NCBI RefSeq assembly: GCF_003148745.1
Contig: NZ_QGGU01000001.1
Location: 261,536-325,535 of the forward strand
Source: Pleionea mediterranea
GTDB lineage: Bacteria > Pseudomonadota > Gammaproteobacteria > Enterobacterales > Kangiellaceae
DNA: 64,000 nt
Direction of reading: 5' to 3'
The first letter of the stretch is position 1, and each line of letters begins with the position of its first letter. The notes beneath the pieces were generated by a model, which was given only the letters and a program-made list of their open reading frames with translations, had not been told where the DNA came from and ran no database searches. The translations under genes and the position numbers were made by a program. Shown here one piece after another: positions 18,732 through 27,702 of the stretch.

Positions 18732-21368
18732 ATGTATAAACTTTTTCAATATTTTAGCGTCACTGTTTTTGTTGTATTGCTCTTGGCATGTACTGAGAAT
18801 ACAAACAAGCGTCATCAACTGGTTCTTGAAAAACAAAGTCAGCGGTTAATTTTAACCGCCTACGATGGCGCAGCCATCCAGGTTGAGTTGGTTAATACCG
18901 ATCACGCTCAATTTCCCTCGTTTGCTGTGGCGGCGTCTGCCAAAAAGTCCCAACCCATTATTATTCACAGTAACGAGAGCGTGTCGTTTCAAATCAATCA
19001 ATTAAAAGCGATTGTCGATAAAAAAACGTGGCAAATTGAGTATTACCGAAACGATGAAAAGCTAACGGCGCAAACGGCCTTTATTAATAAGCATCGTGAG
19101 CGACAAGTGGATTTTTCATTGGCTGATCACGAAAAGGTTTTGGGCGCTGGTCAGCGAATTGTCGGTATGGATCGTCGTGGTCACCGATTTCCTTTATACA
19201 ATCGTGCACATTACGGCTACACCACTGAATCACAACAAATGTATTACAGCTTACCCGCCATTATGTCGAGTAACGGTTACAGCATTGTGTTTGATAACAG
19301 TGCCAAGGGTTTTCTCGATATTGGCAAAACCGATGCTGATCGATTGCGATTTGAATCAGTAGGTGGACGAGCCAGTTATCTTATATTCGCGCAACAATCA
19401 TTCCCTGAATTAATAAACAGTTTTGTCATGGTGACCGGTAAGCAACCCATGCCTGCGCGTTGGTTGTTCGGCAATCACGCTTCTCGATTTGGTTATCGCT
19501 CGCAACAACAAGTTGAACAGGTGATCAAGCAATACCAGCAACAGGATATACCAGTGGATTCGGTGATTCTGGATCTGTTCTGGTTTGGTCCCGACATAAA
19601 AGGCCATGTGGGGAATCTTGATTGGGATCGAAATACTTTTCCAGAGCCAGAAAAAATGATTGAGTCGTTAAAACAGCAGGGTGTTAAAACTATCTTGATC
19701 ACCGAGCCTTTTGTTTTAACCTCGTCTAAACGCTGGCAAGAAGCGGTGGATAAAAAGGTTTGTGCCAAAAACGAACAGGGTGAGCCAAAACGATTTGATT
19801 TTTACTTTGGCAATACCTGTTTAATTGATGTGTTTGATCGCAAAGCAATTGACTGGTTCAGTGGTATTTATAAAGATTTAATGAAACAGGGCGTGGCCGG
19901 AACCTGGGGTGATCTGGGCGAGCCGGAAGTTCACCCGGACGATACTCTTCATACCTTATCGGAGTATGGTTTAATGGCCCGTGGCGATGAAATACATAAC
20001 GCTTATGGACACCAGTGGGCGAACATGGTTTACCAGAGCTATCGTGAGCAGCAACCACAGCAACGACCGTTAATCATGATGCGCAGCGGTTTTATTGGTT
20101 CGCAGCGTTACGGCATGATCCCCTGGACCGGAGATGTGGATCGCAGTTGGGGCGGATTAAAGCCGCAGGTTGAATTGGCACTGCAAATGAGTTTGTTTGG
20201 TCTTGCCTACACCCATTCCGATTTAGGCGGCTTTGCTGGCGGTGAGTCTTTTGATCCCGAGCTTTACATACGCTGGCTTCAATTTGGTGTGTTTCAACCG
20301 GTGTATCGGCCTCATGCCCAGGATCATATTGCACCGGAACCTGTGTTTCACGAAGAAATAACACAGTCCATTGTTCGCGACTATATTAAGTTGCGTTATC
20401 GATTGTTGCCTTACCATTACACTCTGGCGTATCAAAATTCAAAAACGGGTATGCCATTAATGCGACCCTTGTTTTTTGCCGATAAAAACAATCCCGTACT
20501 GTTTGATAAGGCCGACAGTTATTTCTGGGGCGATGCCTTTTTAGTAGCGCCGGTTACCGAACCGGGTATTAGTAAGCAATCGGTGTATTTGCCTGAGGGA
20601 GATTGGTACGATTTCTGGAGTGATAAGCGTTATGCTGGTGAGCAAACCATCGACTTTCCATTGACACTTAACACCATGCCAGTGCTGGTTAAAGCCGGTT
20701 CTTTTGTACCGATGATTGAGTCCGTATCAACCACCGAGCATTACTCGAGCGATGAGTTAATCTTACATTACTATGCGTTGCCAAGGTTACACACTCTTGA
20801 TGCCCAACCCGATTTGAAAAATAAATTATCATCCCACAATAAAACATCTTTAGATGATAATACTCCCGGATACGCCAGCGGCTATATGTACGATGACGAT
20901 GGCAAGCGCTTTGGCAATATTGAGCAACAACGATTTGAAATGTTGCATTTTGAAGCCACGCAAATAGACGATCAACTGACTCTGACTTTTAAAAGAACTC
21001 CTGAGGTGGCTGAAAACAACAGTAATGTTGATGGTATGAATAAGCAACGTGAGCATAATGCTACTGAACCTAAAGAGGTTGCTCTTAAAAAAGCCGTGAA
21101 TACAGGTGCAGATATTACAGCAAAGGGCATTTCAGCAAAGAATTTTACAACAAAGGACACTTCAGCAAAAGATATTACAGCAAAGGGCTATAAAGGAATG
21201 CCTAAGCAGCGTCAAATGACACTCATTATCCATGGTTGGCAAACCGAGCCGAGTCATATTCAGTTTGGACAGAATCGCATTGAAAATTTTAATTACAACG
21301 AAGAAAAGCAGCAGTTAACCATTGAATTTCAGTGGTCTCATCAAGCGATATCTTTAACGGTTCGTTAA
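18732..21368 (+). CDS. GH31 alpha-glucosidase lipoprotein
   Basis: This 878-residue family 31 glycoside hydrolase has a lipoprotein signal (VVLLLACTEN), with Thr after the Cys, so it should face the periplasm or sit on the outer membrane. The nucleophile motif is GTWGDLGEPE (Asp in the WxD context) and the acid/base is the Asp of IPWTGDVDRSWGG. The family N-terminal galactose-mutarotase-like domain and the C-terminal beta-domains flank the barrel. The extreme C-terminal region carries a low-complexity insert with five five-residue repeats (about residues 794-818), which splits the last beta-domain. It likely trims maltodextrins from the non-reducing end. It is followed closely by the GH13 amylase gene, with only a repeat array between them, so the two probably share a transcript. 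Confidence 0.9.
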   Translation: MYKLFQYFSVTVFVVLLLACTENTNKRHQLVLEKQSQRLILTAYDGAAIQVELVNTDHAQFPSFAVAASAKKSQPIIIHSNESVSFQINQLKAIVDKKTWQIEYYRNDEKLTAQTAFINKHRERQVDFSLADHEKVLGAGQRIVGMDRRGHRFPLYNRAHYGYTTESQQMYYSLPAIMSSNGYSIVFDNSAKGFLDIGKTDADRLRFESVGGRASYLIFAQQSFPELINSFVMVTGKQPMPARWLFGNHASRFGYRSQQQVEQVIKQYQQQDIPVDSVILDLFWFGPDIKGHVGNLDWDRNTFPEPEKMIESLKQQGVKTILITEPFVLTSSKRWQEAVDKKVCAKNEQGEPKRFDFYFGNTCLIDVFDRKAIDWFSGIYKDLMKQGVAGTWGDLGEPEVHPDDTLHTLSEYGLMARGDEIHNAYGHQWANMVYQSYREQQPQQRPLIMMRSGFIGSQRYGMIPWTGDVDRSWGGLKPQVELALQMSLFGLAYTHSDLGGFAGGESFDPELYIRWLQFGVFQPVYRPHAQDHIAPEPVFHEEITQSIVRDYIKLRYRLLPYHYTLAYQNSKTGMPLMRPLFFADKNNPVLFDKADSYFWGDAFLVAPVTEPGISKQSVYLPEGDWYDFWSDKRYAGEQTIDFPLTLNTMPVLVKAGSFVPMIESVSTTEHYSSDELILHYYALPRLHTLDAQPDLKNKLSSHNKTSLDDNTPGYASGYMYDDDGKRFGNIEQQRFEMLHFEATQIDDQLTLTFKRTPEVAENNSNVDGMNKQREHNATEPKEVALKKAVNTGADITAKGISAKNFTTKDTSAKDITAKGYKGMPKQRQMTLIIHGWQTEPSHIQFGQNRIENFNYNEEKQQLTIEFQWSHQAISLTVR
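21111..21185 (+). repeat. Five 15-bp tandem units inside the GH31 gene
   Basis: Units such as GATATTACAGCAAAG and GGCATTTCAGCAAAG repeat five times (21111-21125 through 21171-21185), encoding x(I/T)(T/S)(A/T)K. The unit length preserves the frame. Confidence 0.9.
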
Positions 21369-21377
21369 GTTGAATTT

Positions 21378-21437
21378 ATCGCTTAGCAATCTATCACTTA
21401 ACAATCTATCGCTTAACAGTCTATCACTTAACAACTG
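21378..21437. repeat. Four 15-bp tandem units between GH31 and GH13 genes
   Basis: ATCGCTTAGCAATCT, ATCACTTAACAATCT, ATCGCTTAACAGTCT and ATCACTTAACAACTG follow directly after the GH31 stop. The array is non-coding in the annotated frames and has alternating Cgc/Cac units, which suggests that a 30-bp dimer was duplicated. Confidence 0.9.
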
Positions 21438-21487
21438 AGCCTGAAATTGGTCAGCATTGGCATTTATTGTTTGCTTTAAGGAGCATT

Positions 21488-23590
21488 ATGAAACTCGAAT
21501 ATTATATTGATAACTATCGAACTATTTTGTCACGGGTTTTGCTGATTGGCCTGATGGGTTGTTCTGGCATAGTCGGCTGCTCGAAACCGGTCGAGCAAAC
21601 CTACAGTGACAGGCAAATAAATCAACAATCGACGAAGGATAATACATTATCGGATGCAGTCCAAAACAATGGTAATCAATCGATATTAACGGAAACTCAG
21701 GCGAAACAGCTTGATCCACTGGCCGGTAATAAGCAGGGGAAGGTGGTACTTTATCAAATGTTTACCCGGCTGTTTGGTAATACCAATCAAACCAATCAGC
21801 CCTGGGGCACTATTGAGCAAAACGGTGTCGGCAAATTTAATGATATTACCGATACCGCCTTGCAAGGGATCAAACAATTGGGCGTGACCCATATCTGGTA
21901 TACCGGTGTATTGCATCATGCAGTAATTAATGAATATCCGGAATTAGGCCTTGTGTCTGATGATCCCGATGTGGTGAAAGGACGCGCCGGTTCGCCTTAC
22001 GCCATTAAAGATTATTATTCGGTAAACCCGGATCTGGCAGAACAGCCTGTCAATCGATTACAAGAGTTTCAGTCATTAGTGAAGCGTACGCATCAACAGG
22101 GTTTAAAAGTGATCATTGATATTGTGCCAAATCACGTGGCACGTAATTATCATTCACTGGCAAAACCGGAAGGGATAGAAGATTTTGGCGCCTCTGACAA
22201 CAAGCAGGTGGAGTACGCCCGTGATAATAACTTTTATTACGTGCCGGGAAAGAATTTTAAAGTGCCTGAGTCGAATAATGGTTATCAACCACTGGGGGGC
22301 GAAGCGCACCCGTTAGCGGATAATTATTTTAATGAACAACCGGCGAAATGGACCGGTAATGGCAGTCGAAGTGCCCAACCTAAATTGGACGACTGGTATG
22401 AAACGGTAAAAATCAATTATGGTGTTCGACCAGACGGAAGCTACGACTTTCCACAATTGCCTACTGGGTTTGATAAAAAAGACTATCAACAGCACTTTGC
22501 GTTCTGGCAGCGTCAATCGATCCCCGACTCATGGAAAAAATTTCGACAGATAGTCGAATACTGGTTAGATATGGGCATTGACGGCTTTCGTTTTGATGTA
22601 GCTGAGTTAGTTCCTGTGGAATTTTGGAGTTATTTGAATTCGGCCATCAAAATGAAAAATCCCGATGCCTTTTTGCTGGCAGAAATTTATCAGCCGCATT
22701 TGTATCGAGATTTTATTCATCTTGGAAAAATGGACGTTTTATACGATAAGGTGGATTTTTACGACACCACCAAAGCGATCATGCAAGGAAAAGCAAAAAC
22801 AGGGCAGTTAATCGATATTCAGCACAAGTACGCAGATATTGAACAATATTTAATGCATTTTTTAGAAAATCATGACGAGCAGCGTATTGCGAGTAAGGCC
22901 TTTGTCGGCGATCCCAGACGAGCAATGCCGGCGATGGTGGTATCGGCTACCATCAGTCGCTCACCAACCATGATTTACTTTGGTCAGTCTGTGGGAGAGC
23001 CGGGTGATGGCGATGCAGGCTTTGGTGATCCAACTCGTACCACCATATTCGATTATTGGGGCGTACCGAATCATCAGGCATGGATGAACGGTGGCGCTTT
23101 TGATGGCGGGCAGTTAACCGATGAGCAAAAACAATTACGGCGTTTTTATGCCCGGTTGTTAAACATCAGTGCCGATCATCCGGCGATGCTGGGTAAATTT
23201 ACAGAACTCCATGGTTATAATTTGCAGCGCAACAAACGTTATGATGAGAGCCTGTTGGCATTTGCCCGTTGGACACACAGAGATACGGATAAAAAACACA
23301 AAACGGGTGAATCAAATGAAGTGGATGATACTGATCTGAATATTGTTGATTCAAAAGGTGATGAAAAAATAATTGTCATCAGTAATTTTAGTGCAGAAAA
23401 AAATTATTCAATTAAGTTACATCTGACACCGTCGTTAATCAATGATTGGCAATTAAAAGCAAAAAATTATCGATTAACGGATCTATTAACGGGTGATGAA
23501 TCAAAAAAATTACAAGTATTGGATCAAAAAGCGTTTATAAAGGTTGATTTAAAACCATTGCAGTCGTATATTTTTAAAGTGAGTTCTTAA
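21488..23590 (+). CDS. GH13 alpha-amylase family lipoprotein
   Basis: This 700-residue GH13 enzyme has a lipoprotein-type signal (VLLIGLMGC, or IVGC a few residues later), then a linker of about 50 residues and the catalytic barrel. Conserved regions are IIDIVPNHVARN, GIDGFRFDVAELV (nucleophile Asp), LLAEIYQP (acid/base Glu) and ENHDEQRIAS. An all-beta C-terminal domain follows, with a hydrophilic insertion (around DTDKKHKTGESNEVDD). It would attack alpha-1,4-glucans outside the inner membrane, together with the pullulanase and the GH31 enzyme. ATG 21488 is preferred because AAGGAG lies 6 bases before it; the frame opens at 21467. It is the last gene of the starch locus before a strong terminator. 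The GH13 subfamily cannot be told by eye. Confidence 0.85.
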   Translation: MKLEYYIDNYRTILSRVLLIGLMGCSGIVGCSKPVEQTYSDRQINQQSTKDNTLSDAVQNNGNQSILTETQAKQLDPLAGNKQGKVVLYQMFTRLFGNTNQTNQPWGTIEQNGVGKFNDITDTALQGIKQLGVTHIWYTGVLHHAVINEYPELGLVSDDPDVVKGRAGSPYAIKDYYSVNPDLAEQPVNRLQEFQSLVKRTHQQGLKVIIDIVPNHVARNYHSLAKPEGIEDFGASDNKQVEYARDNNFYYVPGKNFKVPESNNGYQPLGGEAHPLADNYFNEQPAKWTGNGSRSAQPKLDDWYETVKINYGVRPDGSYDFPQLPTGFDKKDYQQHFAFWQRQSIPDSWKKFRQIVEYWLDMGIDGFRFDVAELVPVEFWSYLNSAIKMKNPDAFLLAEIYQPHLYRDFIHLGKMDVLYDKVDFYDTTKAIMQGKAKTGQLIDIQHKYADIEQYLMHFLENHDEQRIASKAFVGDPRRAMPAMVVSATISRSPTMIYFGQSVGEPGDGDAGFGDPTRTTIFDYWGVPNHQAWMNGGAFDGGQLTDEQKQLRRFYARLLNISADHPAMLGKFTELHGYNLQRNKRYDESLLAFARWTHRDTDKKHKTGESNEVDDTDLNIVDSKGDEKIIVISNFSAEKNYSIKLHLTPSLINDWQLKAKNYRLTDLLTGDESKKLQVLDQKAFIKVDLKPLQSYIFKVSS

Positions 23591-23598
23591 CTCATAGC

Positions 23599-23660
23599 AA
23601 GAGTAAGAGAAAGCATTCCACTGACGAGCTCGGTTTGCTTTCTCTAACTCTTCATTTTAT
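23599..23660 (+). terminator. Long-stem terminator closing the starch locus
   Basis: Arms 23599-23615 and 23636-23652 are complementary over 17 bp with one mismatch, followed by CATTTTATT. The gene on the other side is convergent, so the hairpin may serve both strands. Confidence 0.75.
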
Positions 23661-23735
23661 TCCTTCTTACATATTTCCTTTTTTAAATCACTGGCTTCAT
23701 TTTTCATGCCAATGCAACTGTCCGTTTAACCCGAT

Positions 23736-24506
23736 TTATTGTTTTCTTAAAAATATTAAATCTGTTTTGCTGCTGTTTTTCTTATCAAATCGATACCCGT
23801 CAACATCAAAGGATTTTAAATCATCAGGAGAGTCAATCTGATTATCGATGATATAGCGTGACATCAGGCCTCTGGCGCGTTTGGCAAAAAAGCTGATCAT
23901 TTTGTATTGCCCGTTTTTATAGTCTTTAAACTGGGGCGTGATGATTGAATAGGGCAATTGCTTAGCTTTTACGGCTTTAAAATATTCATTCGAAGCGAGG
24001 TTGATTAACACTGGCGAGCGGTGCTTTTCTAACAATGTAACGATGGCGTCATGAATTCGGTTTTGCCAAAAGTCATAGAGATTTTTTCCTCGCTGATTAG
24101 CAAAACGCGTGCCCATTTCGAGTCGGTAAGGCTGTATTAGATCCAGAGGTTTTAATAAACCGTATAATCCCGATAATATTCGTAAATGCTTTTGTGCGAA
24201 TGTAAAGTCTTTCGCTTTTAATGTGTCGGCTTCTAACCCTTGGTAGACGTCGCCTTTAAAAGCGAGCACTGCAGGGCGTGCATTATCAGGCGTGAAGGGT
24301 GTTTTAAACGATTGAAATCGATGCAAGTTTAACTCGGCCAATTTATCACTCAATTTCATAAGTCCGGCTATATCCTGATGGGTTAAGGCTTTTAATTCTT
24401 TGATCAAAAGTTCGGACTGATCCAGAAACTCAGGTTGCGTAAACTTTTTTGTGGCTAAAGGGCTTTCAAAGTCGAGACTTTTGGCGGGTGAGATAACGGT
24501 AATCAT
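23736..24506 (-). CDS. yaaA: Peroxide stress protein YaaA
   Basis: This 256-residue member of the YaaA/DUF328 family starts with the typical MITVISPAKSLDFES and contains KLSDKLAELNLHRF, FKGDVYQGL, LRILSGLYGLLKPLD, PYRLEMGTRF and INLASNEYFKAV. In E. coli the protein lowers free intracellular iron and protects DNA under hydrogen peroxide; the same cytoplasmic role is expected. The length equals that of the family. The gene is convergent with the amylase gene and divergent from the hydrolase-OsmC gene. A perfect 8-bp hairpin lies 35 bases upstream of the start. Confidence 0.93.
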   Translation of the reverse strand: MITVISPAKSLDFESPLATKKFTQPEFLDQSELLIKELKALTHQDIAGLMKLSDKLAELNLHRFQSFKTPFTPDNARPAVLAFKGDVYQGLEADTLKAKDFTFAQKHLRILSGLYGLLKPLDLIQPYRLEMGTRFANQRGKNLYDFWQNRIHDAIVTLLEKHRSPVLINLASNEYFKAVKAKQLPYSIITPQFKDYKNGQYKMISFFAKRARGLMSRYIIDNQIDSPDDLKSFDVDGYRFDKKNSSKTDLIFLRKQ

Positions 24507-24540
24507 AGTTTTTAGTTTAATCGTTAGTTGGATAAATCAT

Positions 24541-24561
24541 AGTACTGCAGTCAGCAGTACT
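24541..24561. repeat. Perfect inverted repeat upstream of yaaA
   Basis: AGTACTGC (24541-24548) and GCAGTACT (24554-24561) are separated by AGTCA. It lies in the yaaA leader and could be an operator or an RNA hairpin; I cannot assign a regulator. Confidence 0.45.
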
Positions 24562-24662
24562 GGTGCTAATTAGGCCACAGAGAATAACAGATCCACCGAA
24601 TTATTTCAGGCTTGCTTATGGATTTTATCGATTGAATATTGTGTTACGCTGGAAGTATGAAT

Positions 24663-24723
24663 TTAGGTGTAGATGACGTTAGGTGTATAAGAGTTAGGTG
24701 TATAAGAGTTAGGTGCATCAGAG
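24663..24723. repeat. Tandem 15/16-bp repeat upstream of the hydrolase-OsmC gene
   Basis: TTAGGTGTAGATGACG (16 bp) is followed by TTAGGTGTATAAGAG twice and TTAGGTGCATCAGAG. The second and third units are identical, which points to recent duplication. The array lies 73 bases before the start codon, in the probable promoter or leader region. Confidence 0.85.
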
Positions 24724-24795
24724 TTATGTAGCGGTAATGTAACCGCTCTAATAACAATAGGCATTATATGGATGCTGACGAAGTGGGAGAGATAA

Positions 24796-26010
24796 ATGGC
24801 TAATCGACAACAATTGACCTTTGAAAGCAATGGCAATCAGTTAGTTGGGCTTTTAGAAACACCCAATGAAGGTGCTGAGCATTACGCCATTTTTGCTCAT
24901 TGCTTTACCTGTGGAAAAGATGTCATTGCCGCTTCACGAATTGCGCGAGGGCTTGTGAATCGTGGAATTGCGGTACTTCGATTTGATTTTACCGGGTTAG
25001 GCGGCAGTGATGGTGATTTTGCCAATACTAACTTTTCTTCCAATATTGATGACTTGATTGCTGCTGCCAATCATTTACGAAAGCATTATAAAGCGCCGGA
25101 TCTTCTGGTGGGTCACAGTTTGGGCGGAGCTGCAGTGATACGGGCGGCGCATCGTATTGCAGAAGTAAAAGCTGTGGCAACTCTTGGTGCGCCGGCTCAG
25201 GCGTCACATGTGACCAAACAACTGACGTGCAGTATTGATACCATTGAAGAAAAAGGTGCGGCTGAAGTTAACTTGGCTGGGCGAAACTTTCTGATTAAAA
25301 AGCAATTTCTTGACGATATTAAACAATCGGATACTCAGCCAATTGCCTCACTGAATATGCCGCTTTTGGTAATGCATTCACCAGTGGATACGGTGGTGGA
25401 TATTAAGCAGGCTGAAATTATTTACAAAGCCGCCAAACACCCTAAAAGTTTTATTAGTCTCGACAGTGCCGATCATCTGCTGACTAAAAAGCAGGATGCG
25501 GAATACGCTGCCGAAGTTATTGCCAGCTGGGCGATTCGTTACTTGCCTGATTACACTCCTGTAAGGGAAAAGCCCACTCAGGTTGCTTCAGGAAAAATTA
25601 TTGTGAACGAACGCAATCATCGATTTACACGCAATGTGTTATCCGATACTCACGTATGGTTAGCGGATGAGCCTGCAAAAGTAGGTGGTGATAATTTGGG
25701 ACCAGATCCCTATGAACATTTGTTGGCCGCACTGGGCACCTGTACTTCAATGACCATTCGAATGTATGCCAACCGTAAAAAAATACCATTAAAAGACGTT
25801 TCAGTTAGTCTGGAGCACTCAAGGCAGCACGCCAATGATTGCGAAAATTGTGATAAATCCGATGCCAAAATAGAGGTTTTTCATCGGGTATTAACATTGG
25901 ACGGAGATTTATCAGAAGAACAGCGTGAGCAGTTATTAGTAATCGCCGATAAGTGTCCGGTGCATCGTACGCTGTGCGGAAAAATAGATATTACGACTGA
26001 GCTTAAATAG
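24796..26010 (+). CDS. Alpha/beta-hydrolase-OsmC fusion protein
   Basis: This 404-residue protein has two enzymatic halves. Residues 1-250 form an alpha/beta-hydrolase with nucleophile Ser in GHSLGGAA, an Asp in MHSPVDTVVD and a His in DSADHLL. Residues from about 270 form an OsmC/Ohr-type domain with the paired redox cysteines in LGTCTSMT and CPVHRTLCGK; the segment between them adds two more Cys (NDCENCD). OsmC domains reduce organic hydroperoxides. This fused architecture is a known but little-studied family; the hydrolase may release peroxidised acyl groups for the second domain (inference). The GAGAGATAA before ATG 24796 is a good ribosome-binding site. The last codons and stop are duplicated just downstream. 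Confidence 0.88.
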   Translation: MANRQQLTFESNGNQLVGLLETPNEGAEHYAIFAHCFTCGKDVIAASRIARGLVNRGIAVLRFDFTGLGGSDGDFANTNFSSNIDDLIAAANHLRKHYKAPDLLVGHSLGGAAVIRAAHRIAEVKAVATLGAPAQASHVTKQLTCSIDTIEEKGAAEVNLAGRNFLIKKQFLDDIKQSDTQPIASLNMPLLVMHSPVDTVVDIKQAEIIYKAAKHPKSFISLDSADHLLTKKQDAEYAAEVIASWAIRYLPDYTPVREKPTQVASGKIIVNERNHRFTRNVLSDTHVWLADEPAKVGGDNLGPDPYEHLLAALGTCTSMTIRMYANRKKIPLKDVSVSLEHSRQHANDCENCDKSDAKIEVFHRVLTLDGDLSEEQREQLLVIADKCPVHRTLCGKIDITTELK

Positions 26011-26030
26011 GAGCGAGCTTAAATAAGAGC
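25999..26030. repeat. 16-bp duplication of the gene end
   Basis: GAGCTTAAATAGGAGC (which contains the last codons and stop of the OsmC-fusion gene) is repeated at once as GAGCTTAAATAAGAGC, followed by a partial third copy. This shows how an array starts at a gene end. Confidence 0.8.
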
Positions 26031-26101
26031 TAGCTTGTGAAATGCGCTTGTAAATAAAAGCAACAGGTTAAAATTTTTTAACTGGATTTTACTTGAATTG
26101 A

Positions 26102-26296
26102 TCAGGTGGCGTTTTCGTCTTTCAATATCACCTGTAAGCTTCCGTCTTGCTGTATTGCGACTTCTATTTCTATTGGCCGGCAGCACACTTCGCAGTCTTC
26201 CACATAGCGCTGTTCGGCTTCGCTGCAGTCAATTAACAAAGTGATGGGTTCGCCGCAATAAGGGCAGAAACCATCGTATTCTTCCCAATCATTCAT
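26102..26296 (-). CDS. CPXCG-motif cysteine-rich small protein
   Basis: This 64-residue protein has CPYCG near the N-terminus and DCEVCCRPIE later, so two Cys pairs that can bind one zinc ion, the signature of the CPXCG small-protein family of proteobacteria. Function is unknown. It overlaps the end of the upstream MFS gene by 8 bases, so the two are translationally coupled. The downstream neighbour is convergent. Confidence 0.85.
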   Translation of the reverse strand: MNDWEEYDGFCPYCGEPITLLIDCSEAEQRYVEDCEVCCRPIEIEVAIQQDGSLQVILKDENAT

Positions 26297-27557
26297 GTTG
26301 TTTCTTATTGCTCATACATTTGACTATTAGGTAACTGGCCAGTAATCCCAGCATAGACATGATCGCAATAAATATAAAGTAGTGTTGAAAACCGGTTATC
26401 CCGGGATTGGCATCAAGCAGGCGTCCGGTAATGGGGGCAAAAAAGATATCGGGCGTGTAGCCAACGGCTGAAATAATGCCCACTGCTTTACCTGTTTGTC
26501 CGGTGTTAATCTTACTTTCCTCAAGCAGAGCAAAATAAACGCCTCTGAGAGCAAACACGGCTATGCTGGTGATTGCCAGGCCTGTTATTGCGGTTATTTT
26601 AAAGTGGTAAGGAGAGTTGATAAGGGAGAGCAACAGGAAGGTGGTAAGCAGAGTGGCAAACAGTACAAGTATGGCGTGACTGGCGCGAAGTCGATCAGCG
26701 ATAACCCCGGCACCAATGGCCGATATTGGTCGCAAAAAACTTAAGTATCCGGTGAGCTCGGCGGATTCGGCCGCAGTCATATTCAAAACGTCTACGGCAA
26801 ACACACCATAGTTATCCAGTGCCTTATAACCGCAGTAGGCCGTAATCACTACGGTGGCTTGCAGCCAGATCACAGGATCGCGAAACACGCTTTGGGATTT
26901 GGGCTTAAAGCCTGATAGATCTGTCGATGGAGAGTACGCTGTTTGCTGTTGTGCGCTTTGCTGAGCAACAAAACGTTGAGGGATCAATAATATGACTATT
27001 GCAGCCAAAGTTGTTGTCGCAGTATAGAGCATGATAATCATTTGCAGGTTATCAGCAGTCGAAACCGTATCGCCTGAAGCCACTGTGACCGATTTGTCTA
27101 ACACTCCGACACTGAGCAGGCCAACCGCCAGCATGGCTACCAGAGAAGCAACCAGACCTCGTCCACCATCGAGTATGCCAAAGGCTTTACCCTGAGAGTG
27201 TTGACCTGCAATCACCCGAGTCATTTTAATCATGGCGGCCCAAAACAGCAGGATACTGGTTAGGCCCCAATAAGCGAATAACCAATGAAGTCCAGCAGCA
27301 TTTGGCAGTGTGTAGAGATAAAGGCCACCAAGTGCGGTGGCAAACAGGGATAAACTCATTAAATGACGGGCGGAAAATTTATCAGCAATAAAGCCACCCG
27401 GAAAATAAGACAGCATGGCAACCACACCGTATACGGCAAAAATATCACCCAGCTCGGTATTGCTGATATCAAGCACATCAAGAAAAATCGGGCGGAAGAA
27501 ACGTGTTATATGAAAAGGCAAGCTGAAAATCATTTCGCCTGCAAACACTAGCACCAA
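26289..27557 (-). CDS. MFS transporter with a problematic start codon
   Basis: This is an inner-membrane major facilitator protein of about 422 residues with some twelve hydrophobic segments. The MFS motif A region is visible as GGFIADKFSARHLM after helix 2, and a related GAGVIADRLRASH lies in the second half. The substrate is unknown. The start given is a TTG with no ribosome-binding site. The frame is open 12 codons further upstream to a stop at 27603-27605, and an ideal AAGGAG (27600-27605) precedes an ATC codon at 27591-27593, which would yield an N-terminus IKQGNFQKYLILL that looks like the true beginning of helix 1. Either a rare ATC start or a mutated ATG is possible. The gene is followed by the CPXCG gene in one operon. 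Confidence 0.75.
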   Translation of the reverse strand: MVLVFAGEMIFSLPFHITRFFRPIFLDVLDISNTELGDIFAVYGVVAMLSYFPGGFIADKFSARHLMSLSLFATALGGLYLYTLPNAAGLHWLFAYWGLTSILLFWAAMIKMTRVIAGQHSQGKAFGILDGGRGLVASLVAMLAVGLLSVGVLDKSVTVASGDTVSTADNLQMIIMLYTATTTLAAIVILLIPQRFVAQQSAQQQTAYSPSTDLSGFKPKSQSVFRDPVIWLQATVVITAYCGYKALDNYGVFAVDVLNMTAAESAELTGYLSFLRPISAIGAGVIADRLRASHAILVLFATLLTTFLLLSLINSPYHFKITAITGLAITSIAVFALRGVYFALLEESKINTGQTGKAVGIISAVGYTPDIFFAPITGRLLDANPGITGFQHYFIFIAIMSMLGLLASYLIVKCMSNKKQHE

Positions 27558-27702
27558 TAAAATCAGGTATTTTTGAAAATTGCCTTGTTTGATACTGACT
27601 CCTTAATGTTTATTATTGTATTTATACTTATGTGTACTAGATTTAAAGGCAGTCTGATATAACTTAATACATACTTTTAATCGATTTAACGAAGATATAT
27701 TA

